Source: Acidobacteriota bacterium (GTDB lineage: Bacteria; Acidobacteriota; Holophagae; Holophagales; Holophagaceae). From it: 64,000 bases of DNA. Below are positions 24,719 through 34,404 of the stretch, piece by piece. Every line of letters starts with the position of its first letter. Within the stretch, counting starts at the first letter, position 1. The stretch covers positions 429,500 to 493,499 of the forward strand of contig JACQZU010000014.1 in the NCBI GenBank assembly GCA_016213735.1. Direction: 5' to 3'. Position numbers and translations under genes: made by a program. The notes beneath the pieces are model-generated. The model searched no databases. It was not told the origin of the DNA and saw nothing but the letters and a program-made list of their open reading frames with translations.

Positions 24719-26971
24719 ATGCGCCGATTCCTGAAGAAGCTCCTCCTCGTCCTTGCCGGGGCCCTGGTGCTCCTGGTGGGGCTGGGCGCCTGGGAGGTGC
24801 GCCGCCACCTCCCCCACCTCAAGGACGGCAAGCTCCCCGGCCTCTCCGCTCCTGTTTCGGTCGTCCTCGACGAACGCGGCGTCCCCACCATCCGGGCGGG
24901 GGAATTCCTGGACGCCGTCCGGGTGCAGGGGTACCTGGCGGCCTCGGAGCGCCTCTTCCAGATGGAATTGATGCGGCGCACCGCGGATGGCGCGCTGGCG
25001 GAACTGTTCGGCGCCGCAGCCCTCCCCCTGGACCGCCGGCACCGGACCTACGGCTTCCGCCAGGTGGCCGAGGCCGCCGCGGCCCTGCTGCCGGCCGGGG
25101 AGCGCCGCGCCTCCGAGGCCTACGCGGAGGGGGTCAACGCGTACATCGTTGGGAACCCGGGCCGCTGGGGAATCGAGTTCCGCCTGCTGGGCGCGGTCCC
25201 CCGGCCCTGGACGACGGCGGACTCCCTGAAGGTCCTCCTGCTCATGCACGAGGACCTTTCCAGCAGTTGGCGGGAGGAACTCCAGGGCGCCCTGGTCCAG
25301 GGACTTCCCGAATCCCGGCGGGCCCTCCTGATGCCCCGAAGCACGGACGGGGAGGTGCTGCTGGTTCCCGACGCCCCGGGGGCCCCGCCGCCCCCCGCCG
25401 CCTCCCTGGGAGCCGCGGGCGAAGCCAGGGCGGCGCTCGAAGCGTTGTCGAACCCGGCCTTCCCCGCCGGACCCCGCAGCGAGGCGGGCTCCAACAACTG
25501 GGTGCTGGCGGGAGCCCGCAGCGCCTCCGGGAAACCGCTCCTGGCCAACGACCCCCACCTGGGACTCCAGGCCCCGGGGATCTGGATTCCGCTCCGCATC
25601 GAATGGAAAGGGCGTTTCGTTCAGGGGGTGGCCATTCCCGGCGGGCCCGGGGTGGTCCTGGGGCTGAACGACCGCATCGCCTGGGGCTTCACCAACCTCA
25701 TGACCGACGTGCAGGACCTCTTCTGGGAGCCTCCCACCGGGGAACGCCTGGAGCGGATTTCCGTGAAGGGCGGGTCCGAGGAGGTGCTCCGCGTGCCCCT
25801 CGGGCGGCACGGTCCCCAGCTGCGGCCTGGCCTATCCCTGGCCTGGACCGCGCTGGATCCGGCGCTCCTCCGGAACCCCTTCGTGGACGTGGACCAGGCC
25901 CGGAACTGGAAGGAGTTCAACGAGGCCCTGGACGGCTTTCCGGGGCCCGCCCAGAACGCGGTGTACGCGGACCGGGACGGGCACATCGGCTGGCGGGCCA
26001 CGGGCGTGGTGCCCCTGCGCCGACCCGGGGACGACGGCAGCCTGCCCCGGGACGGTGCGGACCCCGCCAACGACTGGCGGGGCTTCGTGCCCATGGCCGA
26101 CATGCCCCGGCTCCTGGATCCGCCCCAGGGCTTCCTCGCCACGGCGAACCAGCGCGTCATCGGCACCTCCTTCCCGAACCCCGTGGCCACGGAATGGGCC
26201 CATCCGGCCCGGGCCCGACGCATCGCGGAGCGTCTGGCGGGAGCGTCCGGCTGGACCGCCGCCGACATGGCCCGGCTGCAGCTCGACACTCGGTCGCCGC
26301 TCTATTCGGCCTTCCGGGACGCCGCCCTCCCCCTGCTGCCCGAGGCCCTTCGCGCGGAATGGAAGGACTGGGACGGGGAGGCCCGGAAGGACAGCAAGGC
26401 CTTCACCCGCCTCATCACCTTCCAGCGGGAATGGCGACGCGCGGTGCTGGAGCGCCTCCTTCCCCCCGGCCTGGACGCCGACGCCTGGGCCTGGGCCGAC
26501 CAGGATTCCGTGCCCCTGGCCCTGCTGCGGGCGGACCAGGCCGCCTGGAGCCGCCTGGGCCTCGGGGACAAGAGGGCCGCGGTGGACCAGGCCCTGCGAC
26601 GGGCCCGAGGGCAGGAAAACTGGAACCTGTCCTGGGGCCGGGCGAACCGCCTGGAGATCCGCCATCCCCTCGGCCGCGCGGGAGGCATCCTCTCCTGGCT
26701 CTTCGATCCCCCGGCCGCCGAGCAGGACGGGGCCGGCCGCTGCGTGCGCGTGAGCGGGAAGGCCTTCGGCCAGAGCCTTCGCCTGGTGGTGGACTGGGGG
26801 CACCCCGAGGCCGCCACCCTGGTGCTCCCCCTGGGCGTCAGCGGGCACCTGGGGAGTCCCCACCGCCACGACCAGCGGCGGGACTGGCTGCAGGGAGATC
26901 CGGAGGGAATACGGACGCGGATCCAGCAGGGACCCGTGGGGAGAACGCTCCAACTTGTCCCCGCCGGATGA
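24719..26971 (+). CDS. penicillin acylase family protein
   Basis: A 750-residue Ntn-hydrolase precursor. An N-terminal membrane anchor or signal (residues 5-27) is followed by the alpha-chain region (VSVVLDERGVPTIRA, QGYLAASERLFQME), a spacer, and the beta-chain start EAGSNNWV, in which Ser258 should become the N-terminal nucleophile after self-cleavage. Downstream motifs are GKPLLANDPHLG and WGFTNLMTDVQD. Length and order match the S45 peptidase family. Members cleave amide bonds of acyl-homoserine lactones, penicillins or N-acyl amino acids; the substrate here cannot be read. It is probably co-transcribed with tesA. Confidence 0.93.
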   Translation: MRRFLKKLLLVLAGALVLLVGLGAWEVRRHLPHLKDGKLPGLSAPVSVVLDERGVPTIRAGEFLDAVRVQGYLAASERLFQMELMRRTADGALAELFGAAALPLDRRHRTYGFRQVAEAAAALLPAGERRASEAYAEGVNAYIVGNPGRWGIEFRLLGAVPRPWTTADSLKVLLLMHEDLSSSWREELQGALVQGLPESRRALLMPRSTDGEVLLVPDAPGAPPPPAASLGAAGEARAALEALSNPAFPAGPRSEAGSNNWVLAGARSASGKPLLANDPHLGLQAPGIWIPLRIEWKGRFVQGVAIPGGPGVVLGLNDRIAWGFTNLMTDVQDLFWEPPTGERLERISVKGGSEEVLRVPLGRHGPQLRPGLSLAWTALDPALLRNPFVDVDQARNWKEFNEALDGFPGPAQNAVYADRDGHIGWRATGVVPLRRPGDDGSLPRDGADPANDWRGFVPMADMPRLLDPPQGFLATANQRVIGTSFPNPVATEWAHPARARRIAERLAGASGWTAADMARLQLDTRSPLYSAFRDAALPLLPEALRAEWKDWDGEARKDSKAFTRLITFQREWRRAVLERLLPPGLDADAWAWADQDSVPLALLRADQAAWSRLGLGDKRAAVDQALRRARGQENWNLSWGRANRLEIRHPLGRAGGILSWLFDPPAAEQDGAGRCVRVSGKAFGQSLRLVVDWGHPEAATLVLPLGVSGHLGSPHRHDQRRDWLQGDPEGIRTRIQQGPVGRTLQLVPAG

Positions 26972-26983
26972 AGCACCGGCTTT

Positions 26984-27805
26984 TCAGGGCTGCGCGTCGA
27001 GGAAGGCCAGCCATTCGTTCCAGGCCTGGTCCAGGGGGATGCCGAAGGCCTGCTGGAAGCCCAGGCGGGTGGTGGCCCCGGAGTCCATGAAGGTGCTGGA
27101 ACGGAAGTAGGTCTTCAGGGGGGCCAGGCCCCGCGTGTCGATCAGGAATCGGACGAAGGACCCGGCCAGAGGGTAGGTCGTGTTGGCGTCGTACTGGGAG
27201 AAAGCAATGCTCTCCACCAGCCCCCCCAGCGGCGGGAGCGTGCCTTGGCGCCTGAAGCGGGCCGCGATGGCGTGGACGGGTTCCCCCTTCCACTGGGGCT
27301 CCCCCCACCCCTTGGCCAGGTCCACGGAGTGGGCCACGGCGATGCCTTCGCCGAGGAGGGAAGGCGCGAGGCCCATGGTGCGGGTCACCAGGGCATGGAC
27401 GCATTCGTGGTTGTCGGTGGGCCAAATGGTGTGGAAGGCCAGGTTTCCGCTGATGTCGGCCCAGCCGTTGCTGTCCCTCCCGGTGATGGCGCGCATGTGG
27501 GCGCGGTCCCGGTACTTGAAGTACTGGAGCTTGGCCGGGGCCTCCACCTGCAGGGCCGCGGCCAGCCAGGGGTAGTAGCCCTCCTGCCACGCCGCATCCA
27601 CGCCGTCCCCGGGCGCCCAGTGGTAGACGAAGTGGGCGCTCTCGCTCTGCTGCGTGAGGGAATCGGCGGCGGCGGGCCCTCCCGAGGGACCCGAACCGCC
27701 GCCGCAGGACAGACTGAAGGTCAGCAGCCCCAGGAGGAGAAGGGCGCTCCCGGCTCGGGGCCATCCGCCCCTGTGATCGCGAAAGAAGGAAATCCGAATC
27801 CCCAT
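26984..27805 (-). CDS. putative gluzincin-type metallopeptidase lipoprotein
   Basis: A 273-residue protein with a signal peptide and a lipobox-like LTFSLSC (Cys34) followed by glycines. A HExxH zinc motif reads HECVH (residues 133-137), and a Glu at about 153 in LLGEGIAVAHS is in the right place to be the third ligand, as in gluzincins of the peptidase MA type. The C-terminal helix-rich region (YPLAGSFVRFLIDTRGL, FQQAFGIPLDQAWNEWL) is also typical of MA-like proteins. It is predicted to be anchored outside the cytoplasmic membrane. It diverges from the kinase gene starting at 28050. Substrate unknown. Confidence 0.75.
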   Translation of the reverse strand: MGIRISFFRDHRGGWPRAGSALLLLGLLTFSLSCGGGSGPSGGPAAADSLTQQSESAHFVYHWAPGDGVDAAWQEGYYPWLAAALQVEAPAKLQYFKYRDRAHMRAITGRDSNGWADISGNLAFHTIWPTDNHECVHALVTRTMGLAPSLLGEGIAVAHSVDLAKGWGEPQWKGEPVHAIAARFRRQGTLPPLGGLVESIAFSQYDANTTYPLAGSFVRFLIDTRGLAPLKTYFRSSTFMDSGATTRLGFQQAFGIPLDQAWNEWLAFLDAQP

Positions 27806-28049
27806 GGCAGCTCCCGGGCCGCCTCAAGGATGAATCGCCCCGGAAGGGACCGCTCCGGTGAAGGCTCCAGTGGTACCGACCCGGGACCCGAGCCGTACAT
27901 TCTTCGGCGGGAAGGGCGGGGGTCCAGGCGAAGCGCCTGGAGGTCCCTTTTCGTCCCTTCCCTTGACGTCGGAGTGGGTGGGCGATGGAATGACGGGACT
28001 CCCGCCAGACCGACAACCGGATATTCCCGGGGGGGAGGGACCCCCGCCC

Positions 28050-30176
28050 ATGAGCCACGAAGCCGACCAGACGATTCCGCTCCAGCCCGGGGCCTCCAGG
28101 GAGTCGGCGGCCCCCCCGGAGATCGAGGGGTTCCGCATCCTCCGGGAACTGGGCAGGGGGGGCATGGGGGTCGTCTATGAGGCCGAACAGCTCAACCCCC
28201 GGCGGCCCGTGGCCCTCAAGGTCATTCGCGGCGGGGCCCAGTTGGACCCCGCCCAGGTGCGCCTCTTCCAGCGGGAGGCCCAGGCCCTGGCGCGCCTGCG
28301 TCACCCCGAGATCGCGGGAATCTACGCCTCGGGCTGCACGCCGGAAGGCACCCCCTGGTTCGCCATGGAGCTTGTGCGCGGAGAGACCCTGGAACTCTGG
28401 CTGCGGAGAGAGAACACCCACCTTCCCCTGGGCCGCTCCAAGGTCGCCCTGCGGCTCAAGCTCTTCGTCCGCCTTTGCGAGGCGGTGGCCTATGCCCACC
28501 AGCGGGGCATCATCCACCGCGATCTCAAACCCTCCAACATCCTGGTGTCCGCCTCGAGTCCCAGCTCGGGAGGAAACGGGTCCCCGGGCCTGGAGATCAA
28601 GATCCTGGACTTCGGGCTGGCGCGGGTGGCCGATGCGGATGCGCCGAACACGCTGGTGACGGCCCTGGGGGAGGTCTACGGAACCCTCGCCTACATGAGT
28701 CCGGAGCAGTTCCTGGGCAATCCTGACGAGGTGGACACCCGCACCGATGTCTACGCCCTCGGGGTGATCCTCTTCGAGATGCTCGCCGGCCGGCTGCCCT
28801 TGGACATGACGGGGAAGGGTCTCGTGGAGGCCGCCCGGATCGCCGGGGAAAGGGCGCCGCCGCCCCTTTCCCGAGGGTGGCTGGGCAAGGGCCGGCCCGA
28901 CCAGGACCTCCAGACCATCGTGGCCACCGCCCTGGCCAAGGAACCCGGACGTCGCTACCAGAGCGTGACCGCCCTGGGGGAGGACGTGGCCCGCTACGGC
29001 CTGAACCAGCCCATCGCGGCCCGGCCTCCAAGCCTTCCCTACCAGCTTCGAAAGATGGTGGCGCGCCACCAGGTGGGATTCGGATTCTCCGTCGCCCTCG
29101 CGCTGCTGGTGACCGGGTCGGCCGTGGCCATGGGCTTCCTGGCGGCGCGGCTGAAGCAGGAACGTGACCGGGCCACGGAAGCCGTGGAAGTCGCGGAAGC
29201 CGTCAACCGATTCCTGGAGGAAACCCTGGGCTCGGCGGACCCGGTCCAGGGGAAGGCCCGGGACGCCACCGTCCTGGATGCCATCCGGCACGCCACGAAC
29301 CGCATCGGCCCTTCTCTGGAGGGCAAGCCCATGGTGGAAGCCCGCGTGCGGGAGACCATCGGGGTCACCTACCTCGACCTCGGGGAATACCAGGAGGCCG
29401 AGGCCATGCTGAAGGAATCGGTGAGGATCTGGAAAACGAATTTCGGCACCTCCCGGGTGGGGATCGTCTACGCGCTGAATGCCCTGGGGGTGCTCAAGAC
29501 CCAGACCGGGAAGCCCGCGGAAGCGGAGGCCCTCTACCGGGAAGCCCTGGCGATCCAGCGGGCGCACCGTCCCTCGGGCAGCGCCGACGAGCTGAGCGCC
29601 CGGGCCAACATCGCGGACATCCTGGCGGACCGGGGGGCCTTGGCCGAAGCGGAGGCCATGCTCCGGGAGGTGATCCGCCTGGACCGGAAGCTGAAGGACC
29701 TGCCTCCGGAGAATCTCGTCATCCACCTCAACAACCTGGGGGACATCCTCCGCAACATGGGAAGGCTGGGGGAAAGCGAGGCCTGCTTCCGGGAAGCCCT
29801 GGCCCTGGCCCGGGCGACGGCCAACCCGCTGGCCCCCATCCTCGGGGGCAACCTCGGGGAGACCCTCATGGATGCCGGGAGGCTGGAGGAGGCGGAACCC
29901 CTGCTGGAACAGGCGGTGGCCCAGGGCTCGGCCACCCTGGGGGAGAAGAACCAGCTGGTCGCCAAGGCTCGGGTCAAATGGGCGGCCCTCCAGCTCCGAA
30001 GGGGCCGTGCCGCGGCGGCGGAGGGACTGCTCCTGAGGGCCCTCCCGGTGCTGAAAGGCAGCGCCGGGGAAGGGTCTCCCCATACCCGCAGGGCCGCGGA
30101 GATGCTTGCAGGGATCTACGAGGCCCAGGGTCGGCGCGCCGAGGCCTCCCGGGTCCGGACCGGCCAGATTCCCTGA
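28050..30176 (+). CDS. membrane Ser/Thr protein kinase with TPR sensor tail (paralogue)
   Basis: A 708-residue kinase of the same design as the one at 4424-6745. It has a Gly loop GRGGMGVVY, Lys57 (VALK), HRDLKPSN (Asp158), DFG (Asp187) and GTLAYMSPEQF, then one membrane helix near residues 345-365 and about 300 residues of TPR units (YQEAEAML, GKPAEAEALYREALAI, GRLGESEACFREALAL, and so on). The ATG at 28050 is preferred because GGGGAGGGA lies just upstream. The frame is open further up to ATG 27858, but that stretch is low-complexity. The protein between helix and TPRs differs from its paralogue, so the two are not recent duplicates. Confidence 0.92.
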   Translation: MSHEADQTIPLQPGASRESAAPPEIEGFRILRELGRGGMGVVYEAEQLNPRRPVALKVIRGGAQLDPAQVRLFQREAQALARLRHPEIAGIYASGCTPEGTPWFAMELVRGETLELWLRRENTHLPLGRSKVALRLKLFVRLCEAVAYAHQRGIIHRDLKPSNILVSASSPSSGGNGSPGLEIKILDFGLARVADADAPNTLVTALGEVYGTLAYMSPEQFLGNPDEVDTRTDVYALGVILFEMLAGRLPLDMTGKGLVEAARIAGERAPPPLSRGWLGKGRPDQDLQTIVATALAKEPGRRYQSVTALGEDVARYGLNQPIAARPPSLPYQLRKMVARHQVGFGFSVALALLVTGSAVAMGFLAARLKQERDRATEAVEVAEAVNRFLEETLGSADPVQGKARDATVLDAIRHATNRIGPSLEGKPMVEARVRETIGVTYLDLGEYQEAEAMLKESVRIWKTNFGTSRVGIVYALNALGVLKTQTGKPAEAEALYREALAIQRAHRPSGSADELSARANIADILADRGALAEAEAMLREVIRLDRKLKDLPPENLVIHLNNLGDILRNMGRLGESEACFREALALARATANPLAPILGGNLGETLMDAGRLEEAEPLLEQAVAQGSATLGEKNQLVAKARVKWAALQLRRGRAAAAEGLLLRALPVLKGSAGEGSPHTRRAAEMLAGIYEAQGRRAEASRVRTGQIP

Positions 30177-30194
30177 GCTTCCCGTGCCTGCGGA

Positions 30195-31082
30195 TCAGAT
30201 CCCCGCCGCCTCCTGCCGCTCGTCCTTGTCCCAGCGGTAGAAGCCGAGGCCGGACTTCCGCCCCAGGCGCCCGGCGGTGACCATCTGGCGCAGGAGGGGC
30301 GGGGCCTTGAAGCGGGGCTCGCCGAAGGCGTCGTGGAGGACCTCCGCGACGGAGAGCATGGTGTCCAGGCCGATGAAGTCGGAGAGGTGCAGGGGGCCCA
30401 TGGGGTGCCCGCAGCCCAGGCTCATGGCGGCGTCGATGTCCTCCACCGACGCCAGGCGGGCCTCCGCGCAGCGCATGGCATCCAGGAGGTAGGGCACCAG
30501 CAGGCGGTTCACGACGAAGCCCGGAGCGTCGGGAGCCATCACGGGCGTCTTCCCGAGACGCTGCACGAACCCTTTCAGGGCTTCGAGGGTCCCTTCCCCG
30601 GTGGCCAGGGTCCGGACGATCTCCACCAGGGGCATGGCCGGAACCGGGTTGAAGAAGTGGAGCCCCGCGACGAAGGGCTGGCGGTCGGGGCCCAGGCTGG
30701 CGGAGAGCTCCGTGACGCTCAGGCTCGAGGTGTTGGTGCAGAGGAGGGTGCTCGGGGCCATGACGCGGTCCAGGTCCGCGAAGGTGCGCAGTTTGAGCTC
30801 CAGCCGTTCAGGCACCGCCTCGATCACCAGGTCGCAGTCCGCAAAACCGTCCCAGGCGGTGGTCCCCTTCAGGCGGGAGGCCCAGGTGTCGCGTTCGAGG
30901 GGGGTGGCCTTGTTCTTCGCGAGGGCGCGCTCCCAGCGCCCGTGGATGCGGGCGAGGCCCTTCTGGAGGAGCCCCCCGTCCACTTCCTTGATGAACACTT
31001 CGAACCCGGACTCCGCGGCGCATTGGGCGATGCCGGCTCCCATCAGGCCGCAGCCCACGATCCCGACGCTTCCGATCTCCAT
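30195..31082 (-). CDS. 3-hydroxyacyl-CoA (3-hydroxybutyryl-CoA) dehydrogenase
   Basis: A 295-residue NAD(P)-dependent enzyme that interconverts 3-hydroxyacyl-CoA and 3-oxoacyl-CoA in beta-oxidation or butanoate metabolism. It has the Rossmann motif GIVGCGLMGAGIA, the signature HFFNPVPAMPLVE (catalytic His), and the C-terminal domain DAPGFVVNRLLVPY, GCGHPMGPLHLSDFIGLD and GRKSGLGFY. The length is that of stand-alone Hbd/PaaH proteins rather than FadB. It is a single gene, convergent with the kinase before it and divergent from the PAS kinase, so no thiolase or crotonase neighbour helps define its pathway. Confidence 0.93.
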   Translation of the reverse strand: MEIGSVGIVGCGLMGAGIAQCAAESGFEVFIKEVDGGLLQKGLARIHGRWERALAKNKATPLERDTWASRLKGTTAWDGFADCDLVIEAVPERLELKLRTFADLDRVMAPSTLLCTNTSSLSVTELSASLGPDRQPFVAGLHFFNPVPAMPLVEIVRTLATGEGTLEALKGFVQRLGKTPVMAPDAPGFVVNRLLVPYLLDAMRCAEARLASVEDIDAAMSLGCGHPMGPLHLSDFIGLDTMLSVAEVLHDAFGEPRFKAPPLLRQMVTAGRLGRKSGLGFYRWDKDERQEAAGI

Positions 31083-31196
31083 GGGGTCCCCCGGGTTCGG
31101 GAAGCATCATCCCACGGGGCCGGAGCCAGAAAATCCTGTGAAAATAACGGAAACGCCCTTTTCTTCCGATGGGAATGGGAACAAGGTTTTCCAGGA

Positions 31197-34100
31197 ATGC
31201 CACGAAACTCCCGCGGATCCACCGCCCACGACCTCGTCCCCCGCGGGCAGAGACGGGTCCTGCAATTCCTCGCCCGGGGGCTCTCCCTGGCGGAGGTCGG
31301 GGCGGAGATCTGCAGCCTGGTGGACCAGAGGAGCGGGGGTGGTTTCAGTTGCGTGCTGCTGGCCGATCACGCCGGGGAGAGCCTGCGGCTGCTCGCGGGT
31401 CCGCGGGTTCCCGAGGCCCTCGCTTCGTTGCTGTCGGTGCCCGGGGGCCTCCGGGACACCGAAGCCTTCGGGGTCGGAGCCGTCCTGGCGGGACGCCCCT
31501 GGTCCTCCGGACCTCCCGCCGAGGATCCCAGCTGGGGGGCCCTGGGGCCCCTGGCCGCAGAGGCCGGGCTCCTGCATTGGGCGGCGCAGCCCGTGCTGGG
31601 CCTGGAACGCCAGGTGATCGGGGCCGTGGCCCTCGGCTGGCTGGACGAGGATCCCCCGGCTGAGCAGGCCTGGGGGCTTCTTCGGTCCATGGCCGAACTG
31701 GCTTCCCTCGTCATCCAGCACCAGAGGAAGCAGGAAGCCCTCGAGGGGAGCGAACGCCTGGCCCGCTCCATCCTCGAGCACTCGCCGCTGGGGATCCAGG
31801 TCTTCGACCGGGAGGGGAACCTGGTGATCCAGAACACTGCCCGCCTGGCCCTCGCCGGCCGGAATGCGGGGACCCCCGGCAAGGAATACAACGTTCTCCG
31901 GGACCCGGCCACCCAGGTGGACGGCACCGCCGAGTTGTACCGGGCGGCCCTCAAGGGCGACGTGGTGGAGCGTCCCGACATCCAGGTTCGGGGTCAGGAC
32001 GGAGCCGTGGCCGGCTACTTCCACCAGGTGCTGTATCCGGTGAAGGACGAAGAATCCCAGGTGATGGCCGTGGTCTCCATGTCCAGGGACATCACGGGGC
32101 AGGCGGAGGTGGACCGGGCGCTGCGGCAGGAGAAGGCCCGCTTCGAGGCCCTGGTCCAGAACGCCAGCGACCTCATTTTCTCCCTGGATGCGCGGGGTCG
32201 CATCTCCTACGTCTCGCCCTCCGTCCGGCCCACGCTCGGTTTCGCACCAGGGGAACTCCTCGGCACCCCCTCCATCGACCTCGTGCTGCCCCAGGACCGC
32301 CCCCGGATGGCGGAACTGTTCGAGGGAATGCTCAGGAACCCGGGTCTGTCCGTCCGCATGGAGGCGCGCGTGCGGCTGAAGGAGGGCGGGTTCCGCTGGC
32401 TGCTCATCCGGGGCTCCAACCAGCTCGGGAATCCATCGGTGCGGGGCCTGGTCTTCAACTGTTCGGACGTCACCGAATTGAAGGCCATGTCGGAGGCGGT
32501 GGCCGAGCGAGAGCAGGGGCTCCGGCTGGTGCTGGCTTCCACCGAGGACGCCAGCTGGGATTGGGACCTGCGGACCGGACTGGTGCGCCACAACGAGGGC
32601 TGGTGCAGGCTCACGGGGGAGGCCCCCGGCTCCGGGACCCACCCCGTCCAGGCCTGGGCCGCCCGGGTCCATCCCGAGGACATGCCCAGGGTCATGGAGG
32701 CGATGAACGCCCACCTGTCGGGCGCCACGGAACAGTACCGCGTCGAATACCGGATCCTCCGTCACGACGGCCGGTGGCTATGGATCCTGGAGCGGGGCAA
32801 GGTGGTGGAGCGGGGGGAGTCGCAGGAGCCCATCCGCTTCGCCGGCACCATGGGCGACATCTCGGATCGCAAGCAGGCCGAACTGGCCCTCCAGGCCAGC
32901 GAGGAGCGGCTCCGAGCCATGGTCTCGGCCCTACCCGACACTTTCCTGCGCCTGGACCGCGAGGGCCGCGTCCTGGACACCGGAGGCCACGCGGACCCCG
33001 CGCTCAGCGGCACGGGGCTGGCCCCGGGGGTGCTCCTGGGAGACACGGGCCTTCCCCCCGAACTGGTGTCCCGCCTGCTCCACGCGTCCGAAACCGCCCT
33101 GGCGGAGGGCCTCCGCCGGGAGACCCAGATCAGCTTCCTGACGGAACGGGGCGACCGCCACTTCGAAGCCCGGGTGCTGCGCAGCGGGAAGGACGAGGTG
33201 CTGTGCCTGCTCCGGGACATCACCGAGCAGCACCGCACGGAGGAATACCTCCGGCAGAACCAGAAGATGGAGAGTCTCGGGCTCCTGGCCGGCGGGATCG
33301 CCCACGACTTCAACAACCTCTTCCAGGGGCTGGTGGGCAACCTGAACCTGGCCGAACTCCAGGTGGGACCCGAGTCCCCCGCCCGGCCGGTCCTCCAGCG
33401 CATGGAGGGGATCATCCAGAAGGCCGCCGAACTGACCCAGCGTCTTCTGGATTATTCGGGCCGGGGATTCTTCCTCGTGAAGCGGACGAACCTCAGCCAG
33501 GCCCTGCTGGACATGGGGGACGTGCTGCGGGTCTCGGTTCCGAAGAACGTCACCCTCCGCCTGGACCTCGCCCCGGACCTTCCGGAGGTGGAAGTGGACA
33601 TGGGTCAGTTGCAACAGGTGCTCCTCAACCTGCTGGCCAACGCCCAGGAGGCCATCGGGTCCCGGGAGGGGACCATCTCCCTGGTCACCAGGACAGAGTT
33701 CCTCTCCCAGGACTCCCTCGGCGGATTCGTCCTGGAACCCCCCAAGCGGGGTCTCCACGTGATCCTGGAGGTCCGGGACGACGGCCCCGGGATGCCTCCG
33801 GACACCCTGGCCCACGCCTTCGATCCTTTCTTCACCACCAAGCAGCCCGGCCGGGGGCTGGGGCTTCCAGCGGCCATCGGCATCCTGCGCCGGCACGAGG
33901 GGGGCCTCCGGGCCCGGACCGCCCCGGGGAAGGGGGCGAGCTTCAGCCTCTACTTCCCGGCCTCCCAGGTGCCGGAAGTGACCACCATGCCGGCCCTCCC
34001 CCTCCTGGGGACCATCCTGCTGGCGGACGACGAAGCGGTGGTCCGGCAGGTGACCGGCGAGGTGCTCCGCACCCTGGGCTACGAGGTCCTGGAGGCGGTG

Positions 34101-34376
34101 GACGGCCAGGACGCCCTCGAACGGTTCCAGGCGGATCCGGAGCGCATCACCCTGGCCCTCCTGGACCTGGTGATGCCCCGGATGGACGGCTACGCCACCT
34201 TCCTGGCGATGCGGAAGCTGCGCCCCGGCCTTCCGGTCGTGTTCATCAGCGGGTACTCCCAGCAGGAGGTGCCCATGCCGGCGGAGGTGCAGGGCCAGGC
34301 GGGATTCCTCCAGAAGCCCTTCCAGATCCACAAGCTGGAGGAACTCCTGAAGGAGGTGGTGGCCCGGAGGAAGTAG
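31197..34376 (+). CDS. multi-PAS hybrid sensor histidine kinase
   Basis: A 1059-residue soluble hybrid kinase. The N-terminal region (about 15-180) looks like a GAF-type domain. It is followed by four PAS/PAC-like modules (about 190-300, 310-430, 440-560, 570-680; signatures such as SILEHSPLGIQVFDREG, ISYVSPSVRPTLGF and EYRILRHDGRWLWI). Next come the HisKA box GGIAHDFNN (His703), HATPase_c (NLLANAQEAI, DDGPGMP, FDPFFTTK, GLGLP) and a receiver domain with DDE and Asp990 (LLDLVMPRMDG). No membrane helix is seen, so the signal is cytoplasmic, perhaps redox or a small ligand. Unlike the hybrid kinase at 11326, the phosphoacceptor His is present. No dedicated output regulator lies nearby. Confidence 0.92.
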   Translation: MPRNSRGSTAHDLVPRGQRRVLQFLARGLSLAEVGAEICSLVDQRSGGGFSCVLLADHAGESLRLLAGPRVPEALASLLSVPGGLRDTEAFGVGAVLAGRPWSSGPPAEDPSWGALGPLAAEAGLLHWAAQPVLGLERQVIGAVALGWLDEDPPAEQAWGLLRSMAELASLVIQHQRKQEALEGSERLARSILEHSPLGIQVFDREGNLVIQNTARLALAGRNAGTPGKEYNVLRDPATQVDGTAELYRAALKGDVVERPDIQVRGQDGAVAGYFHQVLYPVKDEESQVMAVVSMSRDITGQAEVDRALRQEKARFEALVQNASDLIFSLDARGRISYVSPSVRPTLGFAPGELLGTPSIDLVLPQDRPRMAELFEGMLRNPGLSVRMEARVRLKEGGFRWLLIRGSNQLGNPSVRGLVFNCSDVTELKAMSEAVAEREQGLRLVLASTEDASWDWDLRTGLVRHNEGWCRLTGEAPGSGTHPVQAWAARVHPEDMPRVMEAMNAHLSGATEQYRVEYRILRHDGRWLWILERGKVVERGESQEPIRFAGTMGDISDRKQAELALQASEERLRAMVSALPDTFLRLDREGRVLDTGGHADPALSGTGLAPGVLLGDTGLPPELVSRLLHASETALAEGLRRETQISFLTERGDRHFEARVLRSGKDEVLCLLRDITEQHRTEEYLRQNQKMESLGLLAGGIAHDFNNLFQGLVGNLNLAELQVGPESPARPVLQRMEGIIQKAAELTQRLLDYSGRGFFLVKRTNLSQALLDMGDVLRVSVPKNVTLRLDLAPDLPEVEVDMGQLQQVLLNLLANAQEAIGSREGTISLVTRTEFLSQDSLGGFVLEPPKRGLHVILEVRDDGPGMPPDTLAHAFDPFFTTKQPGRGLGLPAAIGILRRHEGGLRARTAPGKGASFSLYFPASQVPEVTTMPALPLLGTILLADDEAVVRQVTGEVLRTLGYEVLEAVDGQDALERFQADPERITLALLDLVMPRMDGYATFLAMRKLRPGLPVVFISGYSQQEVPMPAEVQGQAGFLQKPFQIHKLEELLKEVVARRK

Positions 34377-34404
34377 GAGTCGCCCGGTCCGCGACCTCGA
34401 GGGC

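Noticed and set aside
26838..30083. Minus-strand open frame of about 1080 codons across the kinase at 28050
   Set aside because: No recognisable domain, and it covers the plus-strand kinase with all catalytic motifs.
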